In this document: positions 36,692-45,248 of the stretch, piece by piece
Numbering within the stretch: position 1 is the stretch's first letter
How the letters are laid out: each line of letters opens with the position of its first letter
NCBI RefSeq assembly: GCF_004803815.1
Contig: NZ_CP012544.1
Coordinates: 496,001-560,000 of the forward strand
Length of the DNA: 64,000 bases
Reading direction: 5' to 3'
From: Campylobacter showae
Lineage (GTDB): Bacteria; Campylobacterota; Campylobacteria; Campylobacterales; Campylobacteraceae
The notes under the pieces: model-generated
Seen by the model: the letters and a program-made list of their open reading frames with translations, nothing else
What the model was told of the DNA's origin: nothing
The model's database searches: none
Made by a program: the position numbers and the translations under genes

Positions 36692-38248
36692 ATGAAAAAC
36701 TCAAACGTTTCAAGAAGAGATTTTGTTAAGTTAAGTATGGTAGGTGCCGGAGCTTTAGCTCTAGGCGGAGTAAATGCGCAAGCTGCGGTTAACGCTAAAG
36801 ACGTCAAATTCGACGAAGAGTGGGACGTAGTAATCGTCGGTTCCGGTTTTGCAGGACTAGCAGCCGGTATCACCGCAGCCGAAAAGGGCAATAAAGTCCT
36901 AATCCTAGAAAAGATGGGACGCGTAGGCGGTAACTCCGTTATTAACGGCGGAATATTTGCCGTTCCAAACAGCGATAAACAAAAAGCCGAAGGCATCAAA
37001 GATAGCAACGAGCTATTTATCAAAGACTGCCTAAAAGCCGGCCGCGGACTAAACCACGTAGATCTCATCGACACCATCGCTACTCGCGCGCAAGACGCAT
37101 ATAAACTAACTCTAAAATGCGGCGCTAAATACATAGATAAAGTTACTCACGCAGGCGGACACAGCGTACCTAGATCGCTTCAAACCGCTAACGGTTCAGG
37201 CTCAGGTATCGTTCAGCCGATGGTAGAATACTTTAAAAATCTACAAGGCTGCGAGCTAAGACAAAGAGCTAAATTTGACGAATTCGTCCTAGGCGAAGAT
37301 GGCGGCGTAGACGGCGTGATCATCAGAGAGGATTATAAATTTGATCCAAAGAGCCAAAAAGACGACGCTGAAAACACTACCGGAACTAAAAAGACTATAA
37401 AAGCTAAAAAAGGCGTAGTACTGGCTGCGGGAGGATTTTGCCGCGACGTATTCTTTAGACAGGTTCAAGACCCATCTATCCTACCTACTACGGATAGCAC
37501 CAACCACCCTGGCGCAACAGCAGGCGCTATGAAAGAGGCGTTTAGAATCGGCGCAACTCCAGTGCAGCTAAGCTGGATACAGTTTGGTCCATGGGCATGC
37601 CCTGATGAAAAAGGCTTTGGCGTAGGCTCTATGTTTAACGTAAACGGAAGTTTCCGCTACGGAATTTCAGTAGATCCAAGAACCGGCAAACGCTATATGA
37701 ACGAGCTAGCGGACCGCCGCACCCGCTCTCAAGCTATGTTTAAAGTAATCGACGCAAAAGCGGATATCTATCCTATCAACTTCTGCGACTCTGAGGGCGT
37801 AAAAAATATGGTCATACCTGAACACTACACTAAACCGCTGGAATCCGGCGTACTAAAGAAATTTGAGACCCTAGACGAACTGGCTGCGGCTTATAAAATC
37901 CCTGCTGACGAGCTAAAAAAGACGGTCGAGAGATATAACAGCTTCGTTAAATCAGGCAAAGACGAAGACTTTGGCAAACCTATGGATAAAACCACTACAA
38001 ACGGCGTAGATATCTCTAAACCACCTTTCTACGCTATGCGCGGTACGCCAAAACTTCACCACACTATGGGCGGTATCGATATCAATACCAAAGCTCAGGT
38101 TATCTCATTGCAAACCGAGATGCCGATCCCAAGATTATTTGCCGCAGGCGAGATCACGGGCGGCGTACACGGAGCTAGCCGCTTAGGTAGCGTAGCGATT
38201 GCTGACTGCTTAACGTTTGGTATGATAGCCGGTGAGAATATAGGCTAA
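36692..38248 (+). CDS. Tat-exported flavoprotein of the flavocytochrome c / fumarate reductase family
   Basis: The Tat signal SRRDFVKL (7-14) with a short hydrophobic segment indicates folded export to the periplasm. The FAD-binding motif VIVGSGFAGLAAGITAAEKG starts near residue 47. Active-site landmarks of soluble fumarate reductases are visible: STNHPGATAG, RYMNELADRRTRSQ, LHHTMGGID and GGVHGASRLGS. There is no CxxCH haem motif, so electrons must come from a separate cytochrome, and none is encoded nearby. The WIQFGPWACPDEKG segment differs from classical fumarate reductases and may mark another substrate (urocanate, methacrylate or other enoates). 518 residues, single-gene unit. Confidence 0.85.
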   Translation: MKNSNVSRRDFVKLSMVGAGALALGGVNAQAAVNAKDVKFDEEWDVVIVGSGFAGLAAGITAAEKGNKVLILEKMGRVGGNSVINGGIFAVPNSDKQKAEGIKDSNELFIKDCLKAGRGLNHVDLIDTIATRAQDAYKLTLKCGAKYIDKVTHAGGHSVPRSLQTANGSGSGIVQPMVEYFKNLQGCELRQRAKFDEFVLGEDGGVDGVIIREDYKFDPKSQKDDAENTTGTKKTIKAKKGVVLAAGGFCRDVFFRQVQDPSILPTTDSTNHPGATAGAMKEAFRIGATPVQLSWIQFGPWACPDEKGFGVGSMFNVNGSFRYGISVDPRTGKRYMNELADRRTRSQAMFKVIDAKADIYPINFCDSEGVKNMVIPEHYTKPLESGVLKKFETLDELAAAYKIPADELKKTVERYNSFVKSGKDEDFGKPMDKTTTNGVDISKPPFYAMRGTPKLHHTMGGIDINTKAQVISLQTEMPIPRLFAAGEITGGVHGASRLGSVAIADCLTFGMIAGENIG

Positions 38249-38253
38249 TTTGA

Positions 38254-38275
38254 GGCGTCTTTTGGACGCTTTTTG
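38254..38275 (+). terminator. Terminator after the flavoprotein gene
   Basis: GCGTC (38255-38259) pairs with GACGC (38265-38269) around a TTTTG loop, then a run of T, 6 bases after the stop codon. Confidence 0.75.
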
Positions 38276-38283
38276 TGGAGCTT

Positions 38284-38367
38284 GCTAAAATTTTGCTTGG
38301 CAGACTAATTTTTGCTTCGCGCTGCTCGCAACTGCAAGCAGAAGTCTAGCCTGCGCAAAATTTTAGC
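38284..38367. repeat. 84-nt nested palindromic element
   Basis: Outer arms GCTAAAATTTTGC (38284-38296) and GCAAAATTTTAGC (38355-38367) are perfect 13-mers. Inside, AGACT (38302-38306) pairs with AGTCT (38343-38347), GGC with GCC, and a tip CTGCT-C-GCA-AC-TGC-A-AGCAG (38322-38341) folds on itself. The tip sequence CGCAACTGCAA recurs in the element near 44319-44392. It fills the 328-bp spacer (38249-38576) together with the terminator; the rest is AAATTT-rich with no gene seen. Confidence 0.75.
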
Positions 38368-38538
38368 CGCGCAACCCCAAAAATCGCCTCGAAATACTTG
38401 CAAATCTTATTTCGTATCGCAGGTCAAATTTAGCCTGCGATACTTTTAAATTTAAAACATAAAATTTACCAAATTTCAAAATCAAATTTTGCTGTGTAAA
38501 ATTTGATTCTACATCATCTTTCTTAACCCAAATTTCGC

Positions 38539-38544
38539 TACAAT
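38539..38544 (+). promoter_or_regulatory. Probable -10 box of tag
   Basis: TACAAT in GCTACAATCTC, 33 bases before the TTG start at 38577; CAGGAG ribosome site at 38565-38570. Confidence 0.45.
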
Positions 38545-38576
38545 CTCTCAAATTTTATCAAAGCCAGGAGCTAAAT

Positions 38577-39179
38577 TTGCAAAATACTCAAAAACCTAAA
38601 ATCCGCTGCGACTGGGCAGAGAAAAGCGAGCTAGAGCGCGTATATCACGATGAGGAGTGGGGCAGGCTAGTAAAGGACGATGCGAAATTTTTCGAGCTCA
38701 TCGTGCTTGAGGGCTTTCAAGCAGGCATCTCGTGGCATGCCGTGCTGCTTAAGCGCGAGGCGATGCGAGTGGCATTTGATGGATTTGACGCACGCAAAAT
38801 TTCGCTCTACGGCGAGGAGCAGACGGCAAAATTTATGCAAAATCCAGCACTCATCAGAAACCGCCTAAAGCTAAACTCGCTCGCCGCAAACGCCCGCGCA
38901 TTCCTTGCCGTCGTAAGCGAGTTTGGCAGCTTTTACGACTATCTTTGGGGCTATCTTTTGCCTAAATTTGATCCCAAATTTGACGGCAAGCCCATCGTAA
39001 ATCACTACGAAAGCCTAAAGCAGATCCCTGCTACCACGCCGCTTGCAGAGTTTATCGCAAAAGATATGAAAAAGCGCGGATTTAAATTTCTGGGACCCAC
39101 GAGTGCCTATGCGTTTTTGCAAAGCGCGGGCGTAGTGGACGATCATCTGGACGCTTGCTTTTGCAAAGGATGCAGATGA
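38577..39179 (+). CDS. tag: DNA-3-methyladenine glycosylase I
   Basis: Removes 3-methyladenine from alkylated DNA. Start is TTG 38577 behind CAGGAG, giving 200 residues. Family motifs: RCDWAEK at the N-terminus, YHDEEWGR, VLEGFQAGISWHAVLLKR (helix-hairpin region) and the C-terminal DDHLDACFC with the His and Cys zinc ligands. The stop codon overlaps the ATG of the next gene. Confidence 0.92.
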   Translation: MQNTQKPKIRCDWAEKSELERVYHDEEWGRLVKDDAKFFELIVLEGFQAGISWHAVLLKREAMRVAFDGFDARKISLYGEEQTAKFMQNPALIRNRLKLNSLAANARAFLAVVSEFGSFYDYLWGYLLPKFDPKFDGKPIVNHYESLKQIPATTPLAEFIAKDMKKRGFKFLGPTSAYAFLQSAGVVDDHLDACFCKGCR

Positions 39180-39535
39180 TGCCTGTGCGGAAGCGAGTTT
39201 TTAGCTACATCGAGGAGAAATTCGGCTCTCAGGGCGAGCGGATATTTGACAAGCATCCCGAGTTTGCCGTGTTTCGCCACGCGAAAAACCGAAAATGGTT
39301 CGCCGTTTTTATGCGCGTGGACGGTGGCAAACTAGGACTTAAAAGTGCTCATGAGCTAGAAATACTAAATCTAAAATGCAAGCCCGATCTCGCGGCGATT
39401 TTGCGCGATGGCGATCAAATTTTGCCCGCCTATCATATGAATAAAAAGCACTGGATCAGCGTAAATTTAAGCTCCAAAATCGCGCCAGGGCAGGTGGAGG
39501 ATCTGATAGATCTTAGCTTTGAGCTGACGCGGTAA
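39176..39535 (+). CDS. MmcQ/YjbR-family protein
   Basis: I chose ATG 39176, which overlaps the tag stop (ATGA) and follows AAAGGA, giving 119 residues; longer readings lie inside tag. Family pattern: HPEFAVFRHAKNRKWFAVFM, KCKPDLAAILRDGDQILPAY, HMNKKHWISVNL. These are the YjbR DNA-binding-fold signatures (CyaY-like fold). Function is unknown; coupling to tag suggests co-expression with DNA repair. Confidence 0.88.
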   Translation: MMPVRKRVFSYIEEKFGSQGERIFDKHPEFAVFRHAKNRKWFAVFMRVDGGKLGLKSAHELEILNLKCKPDLAAILRDGDQILPAYHMNKKHWISVNLSSKIAPGQVEDLIDLSFELTR

Positions 39536-39891
39536 AATGCCTAAAAGAGCCCGTTTTAGCTAAGCGCTTTTTCTGATTTTGGCGAACCCGGCTTGCTAGA
39601 GAGCGGCTAAATTTGGAGCTAAATTTAACGCAAACTCTTTGCGCCGAATTCGGGCGGTTAGTGCCTTGCCGATTTTAAACGGCTAACTCGCGTAAATTTC
39701 GCCTTTTCAGCGTCTTGATATTTCATTTTCGCTAAAATCGGGCTAATAAATTTAAAGAAAAATCACGCGAACTTTAAGCGTAACGGCAAGCGGCGAGGCG
39801 CTAAAAGATATGCCGTTTGCGGGTAAAATAAGCCTAAAGCCGCAGACTTGGGCGCGGGATTTGGTATTTTAGGAACCAGCAAGGAAAACGA
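39536..39891. other. 356-bp spacer before murC
   Basis: No gene seen. It is moderately GC-rich with several AAATTT words; a GCTAAAAT box (39731-39738) could serve as a -10 element. A GCAAGGAAA ribosome site (39873-39885 region) lies just ahead of GTG 39892. Confidence 0.5.
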
Positions 39892-41367
39892 GTGGAAAAC
39901 TTAAAACAAGGAAATTTTAACCAAGAAAGCGGGCTTCACCGCACGTTAGAGGCGGGCGGCGCGTCAAATTTCGGTCGCTTAAATTTAACGCAGTCAAATT
40001 TAAACGCACAAGCGACCCATGCCGACGAAAGAGAGCGCGCAAAGGAGCAAAATTTCGAGCGCAAAAAAGTCCATTTCATCGGTATCGGCGGTATCGGCAT
40101 CTCGGCGATCGCGCGTTTTTTGCACGAAAAGGGCTTCATAATCAGCGGTAGCGACATCAAAGAAAGCCCGACCACGCGCGAGCTAGCTGCGCAGGGTATC
40201 GACGTCATCACGCCGCATAGTAAGGCCGCGATCAAGGATCAGGACTTTGTCATTTACTCTGCCGCGATAAAGCCCGATAACATCGAGCTTGTCGAAGCGC
40301 GCAGCAAAGGATTGCACTGCCTATCGCGCAAAGAGGCGCTACCGATGGTACTAGAGGGCAAGCGCGTGTTTTCGGTAGCGGGCGCGCACGGCAAAAGCAC
40401 GACCTCGGCGATGCTCTCTAGCCTCGTGGAGGGCTCGGTCATCATCGGCGCGATAGCTAAGCAGTTTGGCTCAAATATGAAATACGAGCCCTGCGACAAC
40501 GTTATTTTCGAGGCCGACGAGAGCGATAGTAGTTTTCTCAACTCAAACCCGTATCTAGCCGTCGTGACCAACGCCGAGCCCGAGCACATGGAGCACTACG
40601 GCTATGATTTAGAGAAATTTCACGCGGCGTATCGCGGATTTTTAGAGCGAGCCAAGGTGCGCGTGATAAACGCCGAGGACGAGTTTTTGGGCACGCTAAA
40701 GCTCGACGCCGTACGCCTTTATCCGAGCACCGATATCACCGAGCTTAGCATGATCGTGCGCGATTTCGTGCCTTATACCGCGTTTAATCTAAAAAATCTA
40801 GGCAAATTTGAAGTGCTGGGCATGGGCGAGCATATCGCCGTGGACGCCTCTCTTGCGATCTTGGCCGCGCTAAATGAAACGTCTCTCGCGCAAATTAGGC
40901 AAAATTTGCTAAATTTTAAAGGCATCAAAAAGCGCTTTGATATCCTAACCGCAAGCCGAAAATTCGTACTCATCGACGACTATGCGCACCATCCGACCGA
41001 GATCAAGGCCACTTTGCAATCGGTCTTTGAATACGCTAAGTTGTTAGGTATCACCAAGATCACGGCGATCTTTCAGCCGCACAGATTTACGCGTCTGAGC
41101 GCAAATTTACAGGCCTTTAAGGAGTGCTTCGAGGGCATAGACGAGCTTGTTATCTTGCCTGTTTACGCAGCGGGCGAGGCGTCCATAGATATAAATTTAA
41201 AAGAGGAGTTTAAGCGCTACAACCCAGTGATGACGCAAAAAGTCGCGCGCGAGGGCGAGGGGATCGTCTTTACGGACGAATTTGGCGTGAAAAATTTGCT
41301 TGATGACGGCTTGGTGATCGGCTTTGGTGCCGGCGACATCACATATCAGCTGCGAGGCGACGTATGA
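39892..41367 (+). CDS. murC: UDP-N-acetylmuramate-L-alanine ligase with extra N-terminal tail
   Basis: Adds L-Ala to UDP-MurNAc in peptidoglycan synthesis. The Rossmann motif FIGIGGIGISAIARF begins only near residue 63, the ATP P-loop GAHGKSTTSAM near 164, and DDYAHHPTE marks the C-terminal domain. The first ~57 residues are Asn/Gln/Glu-rich and look disordered; homologues usually start right at KKVHFIGIGG. No ATG, GTG or TTG codon occurs in frame close to the conserved part, and GTG 39892 has a good ribosome site, so the tail looks real. Its stop overlaps the next ATG by 4 bases. Confidence 0.9.
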   Translation: MENLKQGNFNQESGLHRTLEAGGASNFGRLNLTQSNLNAQATHADERERAKEQNFERKKVHFIGIGGIGISAIARFLHEKGFIISGSDIKESPTTRELAAQGIDVITPHSKAAIKDQDFVIYSAAIKPDNIELVEARSKGLHCLSRKEALPMVLEGKRVFSVAGAHGKSTTSAMLSSLVEGSVIIGAIAKQFGSNMKYEPCDNVIFEADESDSSFLNSNPYLAVVTNAEPEHMEHYGYDLEKFHAAYRGFLERAKVRVINAEDEFLGTLKLDAVRLYPSTDITELSMIVRDFVPYTAFNLKNLGKFEVLGMGEHIAVDASLAILAALNETSLAQIRQNLLNFKGIKKRFDILTASRKFVLIDDYAHHPTEIKATLQSVFEYAKLLGITKITAIFQPHRFTRLSANLQAFKECFEGIDELVILPVYAAGEASIDINLKEEFKRYNPVMTQKVAREGEGIVFTDEFGVKNLLDDGLVIGFGAGDITYQLRGDV

Positions 41368-41711
41368 GGGTCATAATCGTACTTTTAGGCGTGCTTGCCG
41401 CGATCGCGATATTTAGCGTGAGCGACGAGAAGCTAAGTAAAAAGGCGAAATTTATCATCACTTTTTCGGTTATTTTTGTCGCGGCGGCGCTGTACTTTTA
41501 CGAGACCAGGCTAGAAAGCGAGCAGGGCAAAAGGCTGGAGCTAGTCGCGCTTTTTAATCAAGGCAAAACCCTAAAATGCGGAAATTTCGACGTTAATAAC
41601 ACTAAATTTAACTATGAGTTCGGCACATCCTCTTTCATCGCAAAACGCGCGGCAAAGGAGCTAAACAGCGTCAAGATCGCGCTTGATGGTTGCGAATTTA
41701 AAGGCAAATAA
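41364..41711 (+). CDS. Small membrane protein between murC and mutS2 (Cj1053c-like by position)
   Basis: 115 residues with two membrane helices (about 2-18 and 29-46) and a C-terminal soluble domain with two cysteines (LKCGNFDVNN, LDGCEFKGK) that could form a disulfide. C. jejuni has a small membrane protein gene at the same place between murC and mutS. Function unknown. It overlaps murC by 4 bases and abuts mutS2 with no gap. Confidence 0.8.
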   Translation: MRVIIVLLGVLAAIAIFSVSDEKLSKKAKFIITFSVIFVAAALYFYETRLESEQGKRLELVALFNQGKTLKCGNFDVNNTKFNYEFGTSSFIAKRAAKELNSVKIALDGCEFKGK

Positions 41712-44066
41712 TTGCGAAATTTTAAAGATAATCAAAATTTGACCCGAGGCGGCGTTTTGCAGGCAAACGGGCGAGAAAATAACGTCTATCGCGAGCAAAG
41801 GAATGGCGATATTTCAGACGCCGCGGCGCACCGAGAGCAAAAAGAATTTACAAACGCGGAAGGCTTTGAGCGGCTTATAAAAATTTTAGACCTGCAAGGC
41901 TATATGGAGCGGTTTAACTCCTTTCTAGCGCGCCCAAAGCCGCTTTTTATGGCGGGTGACAGCAGGTTGCATTATGAAAAAATTTTAGAACTCTCGCAAA
42001 AGCAGTTTGATCCGCCCGCACCGGCTCAAAACCTAGACGACGCGCTTATGCGCCTGAGCAAACAAGCCACGCTGCACGTGAGCGAGATTTTTGAGTTTGC
42101 TAAGATAATCGGCTACTTTACCTATCTAAAAACGCTCAAATTTGAAGGCAAACTAGGCGAGTGGCTCGCTAAAATCGAGATCCCGCAGCCGATGTTAAAG
42201 CTCGCAAACTCATTTGACAAAAACGGTGAGCTAAAAGACGAAGTGGACGAGCGCCTGAGTGGTATCAGAGACGCTTTTAGCGCCAAAAGAGCGCAAATAG
42301 ACGCCGATCTGCGCCGTCTCATCTACTCAAAAAGCGTCGCGCCCTACCTCGTCGATACGCAGGTGCACTACATCAGCTCCGTCGAGGCGCTGCTCGTGCG
42401 TGGCGGGTTTAACCACGTGCTAAAGGGCACGGTCGTGGCTAGAAGCTCGGGCGGATACTTCTACGTCGCGCCCGAAAACATCCAAAAACTCAAAAAAGAG
42501 CAAAGCGAGCTGCTGGATAAAAAAGAGGAAATCGTCTATGAGCACTGCAAAATTTTTAGCTCCGCGATGCACAAGGCCTTGCCGTTTTTAAAATTTATAA
42601 ACGGCGCGTTTGACGTATTTGACGCCTACTGTGCGCGGGTTTTTACGGCTAAAAGTGCAGATTTTGAGTTCGTGCTACCAAGCGGCGGGTCAAATTTAAA
42701 GCTGGCAAATTTCGCCCACCCAGCGCTAAAAAATCCAAAAAGCATCAGCATCGACTTTAGCAAAAAGGTGCTGCTGATAACCGGCGTAAATGCAGGCGGT
42801 AAATCGATGCTTTTAAAATCGCTGATAGCCGCAGCCTTTCTAGCTAAATACCTACTGCCGATGCGCATAAACGCGCAAAATTCGCAGATCGGAAATTTCA
42901 AAGAATTTGACGCTATCATCGAAGATCCGCAAAACGTGAAAAACGACATCTCGACTTTTGCCGGCCGTATGGTGCATTTTTCTAAGCTTTTTACGAAGAA
43001 AAATCTGCTCATCGGAGTCGATGAGATCGAGCTGGGAACGGACTTTGAGGAGGCGGCGAGCCTGTATGGCGTGATGATCGAGCGGCTGATGAGTCAGGAT
43101 ATCAAAATGATCATCACCACCCACCACAAGCGCCTTGCTATGCTGCTAGCTAAAAACCCCGACGTTGAGCTGGTCGCCGCGCTATACGACGAGGAAAACT
43201 CGCGGCCTAAATTTGAGTTTTTAAAGGGTACGATCGGCAAGTCCTATGCCTTTGAGACTGCGGCTAGATACGGCATCGCGGCAAATTTGGTCGCGCAGGC
43301 GAAAAAAATCTACGGCGAGGACAAAGAAAATCTAAACGAAATCATCACAAAGACGTTAAATTTAGAGGTGCAGCTCAAAGAAAAGCTCGAAAGCGCCGAG
43401 AAAAAAGAGCAAAAGCTAGACTCGCTAATCGAAAATTTAAAAGAACAAAAAGAGAGGGCCGAGGCCGAGCAGCACGAGGTTATAATCCGGCTAGAGCGGG
43501 AATATTTTAAGGCGATAAACGAGGCTAGACGTGCGATAAATTTAGATGACACAAAAGAAAAACAGCGCGCCCTAAACCGCGCAAACGAGGCCAAACGCGC
43601 CGTGCAAAAGCCAGAAATCTCCGCTCCGCCCGAGCTAAAAGTTGGCGACCGCGTCAAATACGGCAAGATAAAGGGCGTCGTCGCAAGCCTAAGTAAAAAC
43701 GACGCCGTGATACAAACCGACAACGTGAGCATGCGCGTGCCGATAAATCAGCTAAAAATCAGCGGCGAAACGCCGGCGCCCGCGAAAAAATCGGGCATAA
43801 ATCTAAGCGTGCAAAAGCCGCAAAACGCCAGCGTCACGCTCGATCTACACGGTCTGCGCGCGGACGAGGCGGTGCAAAAGCTGGATAAATTTATCTCAGA
43901 TAGTCTGGTGATGGGCTTTGACGAGGTGCAGGTGTATCACGGCATCGGCACGGGCAAGCTCGCCTACGCGGTCAAAAATTTCTTGCGCGAACATCCGAGC
44001 GTGAAGGAGTTTTTCGACGCGCCGGCGGGGCAGGGGGGATTTGGAGCGCAGATAGTAAGGCTTTAA
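41712..44066 (+). CDS. mutS2: Endonuclease MutS2
   Basis: Start is TTG 41712 directly after the previous stop. A MutS-type ATPase has Walker A TGVNAGGKSMLL near residue 355 and ASLYGVMIERL/TTHHKR downstream; a long coiled coil (about 540-620, KEKLESAEKKEQK) follows, and the C-terminal Smr nuclease domain starts at LDLHGLRADEA near 710. There is no mismatch-recognition domain, so this is MutS2 (recombination control, ribosome rescue in other species), not mismatch repair. The first ~45 residues form an Asn/Arg-rich tail absent from typical family members, like the MurC tail. Confidence 0.92.
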   Translation: MRNFKDNQNLTRGGVLQANGRENNVYREQRNGDISDAAAHREQKEFTNAEGFERLIKILDLQGYMERFNSFLARPKPLFMAGDSRLHYEKILELSQKQFDPPAPAQNLDDALMRLSKQATLHVSEIFEFAKIIGYFTYLKTLKFEGKLGEWLAKIEIPQPMLKLANSFDKNGELKDEVDERLSGIRDAFSAKRAQIDADLRRLIYSKSVAPYLVDTQVHYISSVEALLVRGGFNHVLKGTVVARSSGGYFYVAPENIQKLKKEQSELLDKKEEIVYEHCKIFSSAMHKALPFLKFINGAFDVFDAYCARVFTAKSADFEFVLPSGGSNLKLANFAHPALKNPKSISIDFSKKVLLITGVNAGGKSMLLKSLIAAAFLAKYLLPMRINAQNSQIGNFKEFDAIIEDPQNVKNDISTFAGRMVHFSKLFTKKNLLIGVDEIELGTDFEEAASLYGVMIERLMSQDIKMIITTHHKRLAMLLAKNPDVELVAALYDEENSRPKFEFLKGTIGKSYAFETAARYGIAANLVAQAKKIYGEDKENLNEIITKTLNLEVQLKEKLESAEKKEQKLDSLIENLKEQKERAEAEQHEVIIRLEREYFKAINEARRAINLDDTKEKQRALNRANEAKRAVQKPEISAPPELKVGDRVKYGKIKGVVASLSKNDAVIQTDNVSMRVPINQLKISGETPAPAKKSGINLSVQKPQNASVTLDLHGLRADEAVQKLDKFISDSLVMGFDEVQVYHGIGTGKLAYAVKNFLREHPSVKEFFDAPAGQGGFGAQIVRL

Positions 44067-44586
44067 TTTGCCTTGCTGCGGCTTGTCTTTTTTCTTTATA
44101 CTTCGTTGGAAACTCGGTCGGCTTCGGTCACGGACGACTAGTCCGCTCCCTTGCCTCCGTCGTTTTCCGCCTCGTCTAAAGAAAAAATACTTCGCCTTAT
44201 CGTCTTATGTTCAAATTTTACCCACCGAGACCCGCACCGCGAAAATGCTAAATATTAAACTTGCGACGCGATAGCGTCAAATCTAAATCTGCGCATAGCG
44301 CAGCAACTTCTCACGTCGGGGGAAGGGAGCTCTTTTGCTTCAGCTACGCTTCGCAACTGCAAAGCAGAGCGTAATTTAAGCCCCTTCCCCCTTAACAAGA
44401 AAGATTAATTTTAATGCACAACGCTAAATTTAACCAAACCAAATTTGACGCCTTAAAGGTGCGGGTCTCGGTGAGTAAATTTTCCAAATTCTAAATTTAA
44501 ATTTGCGTGTTTTGTTCAAATTTAACGACCTCAAAATCTCTCAAATTTAGGTAAAATCCAAAATACAAAAATGAAAAAGGACGAAA
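44067..44586. other. 520-bp palindrome-rich spacer
   Basis: No credible gene. It holds a cluster of inverted repeats between 44217 and 44480 (separate entry), hairpins GACGC-GATA-GCGTC and CTGCGC-ATA-GCGCAG (about 44262-44304), and near the start a CGGAC/GTCCG palindrome around 44140. A GTAAAAT box (44551-44557) may drive the LysE-type gene. Confidence 0.6.
44217..44480. repeat. Compound inverted-repeat element
   Basis: Outer arms 44217-44238 and 44459-44480 are 22-mers that match as inverted repeats at 21 of 22 bases (core ACCGAGACCCGCACC). Nested within are perfect 10-mers GGGGGAAGGG (44319-44328) and CCCTTCCCCC (44383-44392). These enclose TTTTGCTTC and the hairpin GCTT-CGCAACTGCA-AAGC (44349-44366). 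The CGCAACTGCAA tip is shared with the element at 38284-38367. It could be a structured RNA gene or a dispersed palindromic repeat. Confidence 0.7.
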
Positions 44587-45180
44587 ATGAACGCGTTTTT
44601 GCAGGGATTGCTGCTGGGTTTTAGCGCGGCTGTACCGCTAGGGCCCGTAAACGTGATGATAATGAGTGCTGCGGTAAGGTCGTTTTGGTCGGCGTTTGCC
44701 ATCGGGCTTGGCGCCATGAGCGCGGACGCGGCGTATCTGCTGCTTTTGGCGTTTGGCGTGCTTGAGTATTTGCAGGGCGAAACGGTAGAAAAAATCATCG
44801 GGATTTTTGGATTTTGTTATCTAGTCTACATCTCCTACGCCATATTTAAAAACGCAAACAAACCTATAACGGCGGACACGCTAGACGCCGAGGCCAAATT
44901 TGGCAAAAACTACGCAAAAGGCCTTTTCGTCACGCTTGCAAACCCGTACACCGTCGGATTTTGGCTAAGCGTGGCCGGCTTTGCTAAAAGTTTTGAAAAC
45001 GCGGGCGCGGTCGTGGCGGGGCTAGTAGCGGCGATATTTATCTGGATCGTTTCTATGCCGTTTGCTGTGCATAAAAGCGCCAAATTTATCTCGCAAAACA
45101 TCGCAAAATGGCTAAACTACGTATGTGCGGTCATTTTGCTGGGGTTTGCTTTCTTTTTACTTTATAAACTATTTTTATAA
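44587..45180 (+). CDS. LysE/RhtB-family amino-acid exporter
   Basis: 197 residues, six hydrophobic segments. The N-terminal pattern LLGFSAAVPLGPVNVMIMSA is the LysE-family signature (normally G-PGP with an invariant Pro). A second conserved patch, LANPYTVGFWLSVAG, is also typical. The family exports amino acids such as lysine, arginine or homoserine; the substrate cannot be read. It appears to be a single gene with a ribosome site AAAAAGGACG. Confidence 0.88.
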   Translation: MNAFLQGLLLGFSAAVPLGPVNVMIMSAAVRSFWSAFAIGLGAMSADAAYLLLLAFGVLEYLQGETVEKIIGIFGFCYLVYISYAIFKNANKPITADTLDAEAKFGKNYAKGLFVTLANPYTVGFWLSVAGFAKSFENAGAVVAGLVAAIFIWIVSMPFAVHKSAKFISQNIAKWLNYVCAVILLGFAFFLLYKLFL

Positions 45181-45216
45181 AATTTAGCTTTTATAATTAA
45201 CTTAAGTAAATAATGA

Positions 45217-45222
45217 TAAAAT
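45217..45222 (+). promoter_or_regulatory. Probable -10 box of the GGDEF/EAL gene
   Basis: TAAAAT in AATGATAAAATGAG, 27 bases before ATG 45249. Confidence 0.4.
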
Positions 45223-45248
45223 GAGAGTAATTTTTTTAAAGAAGTTTA

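Noticed and set aside
44068-44274. Open frame of 68 codons after mutS2
   Set aside because: It runs through palindromic repeats, has no ribosome site, and its odd Arg/Ser/Pro-rich product has no domain pattern.
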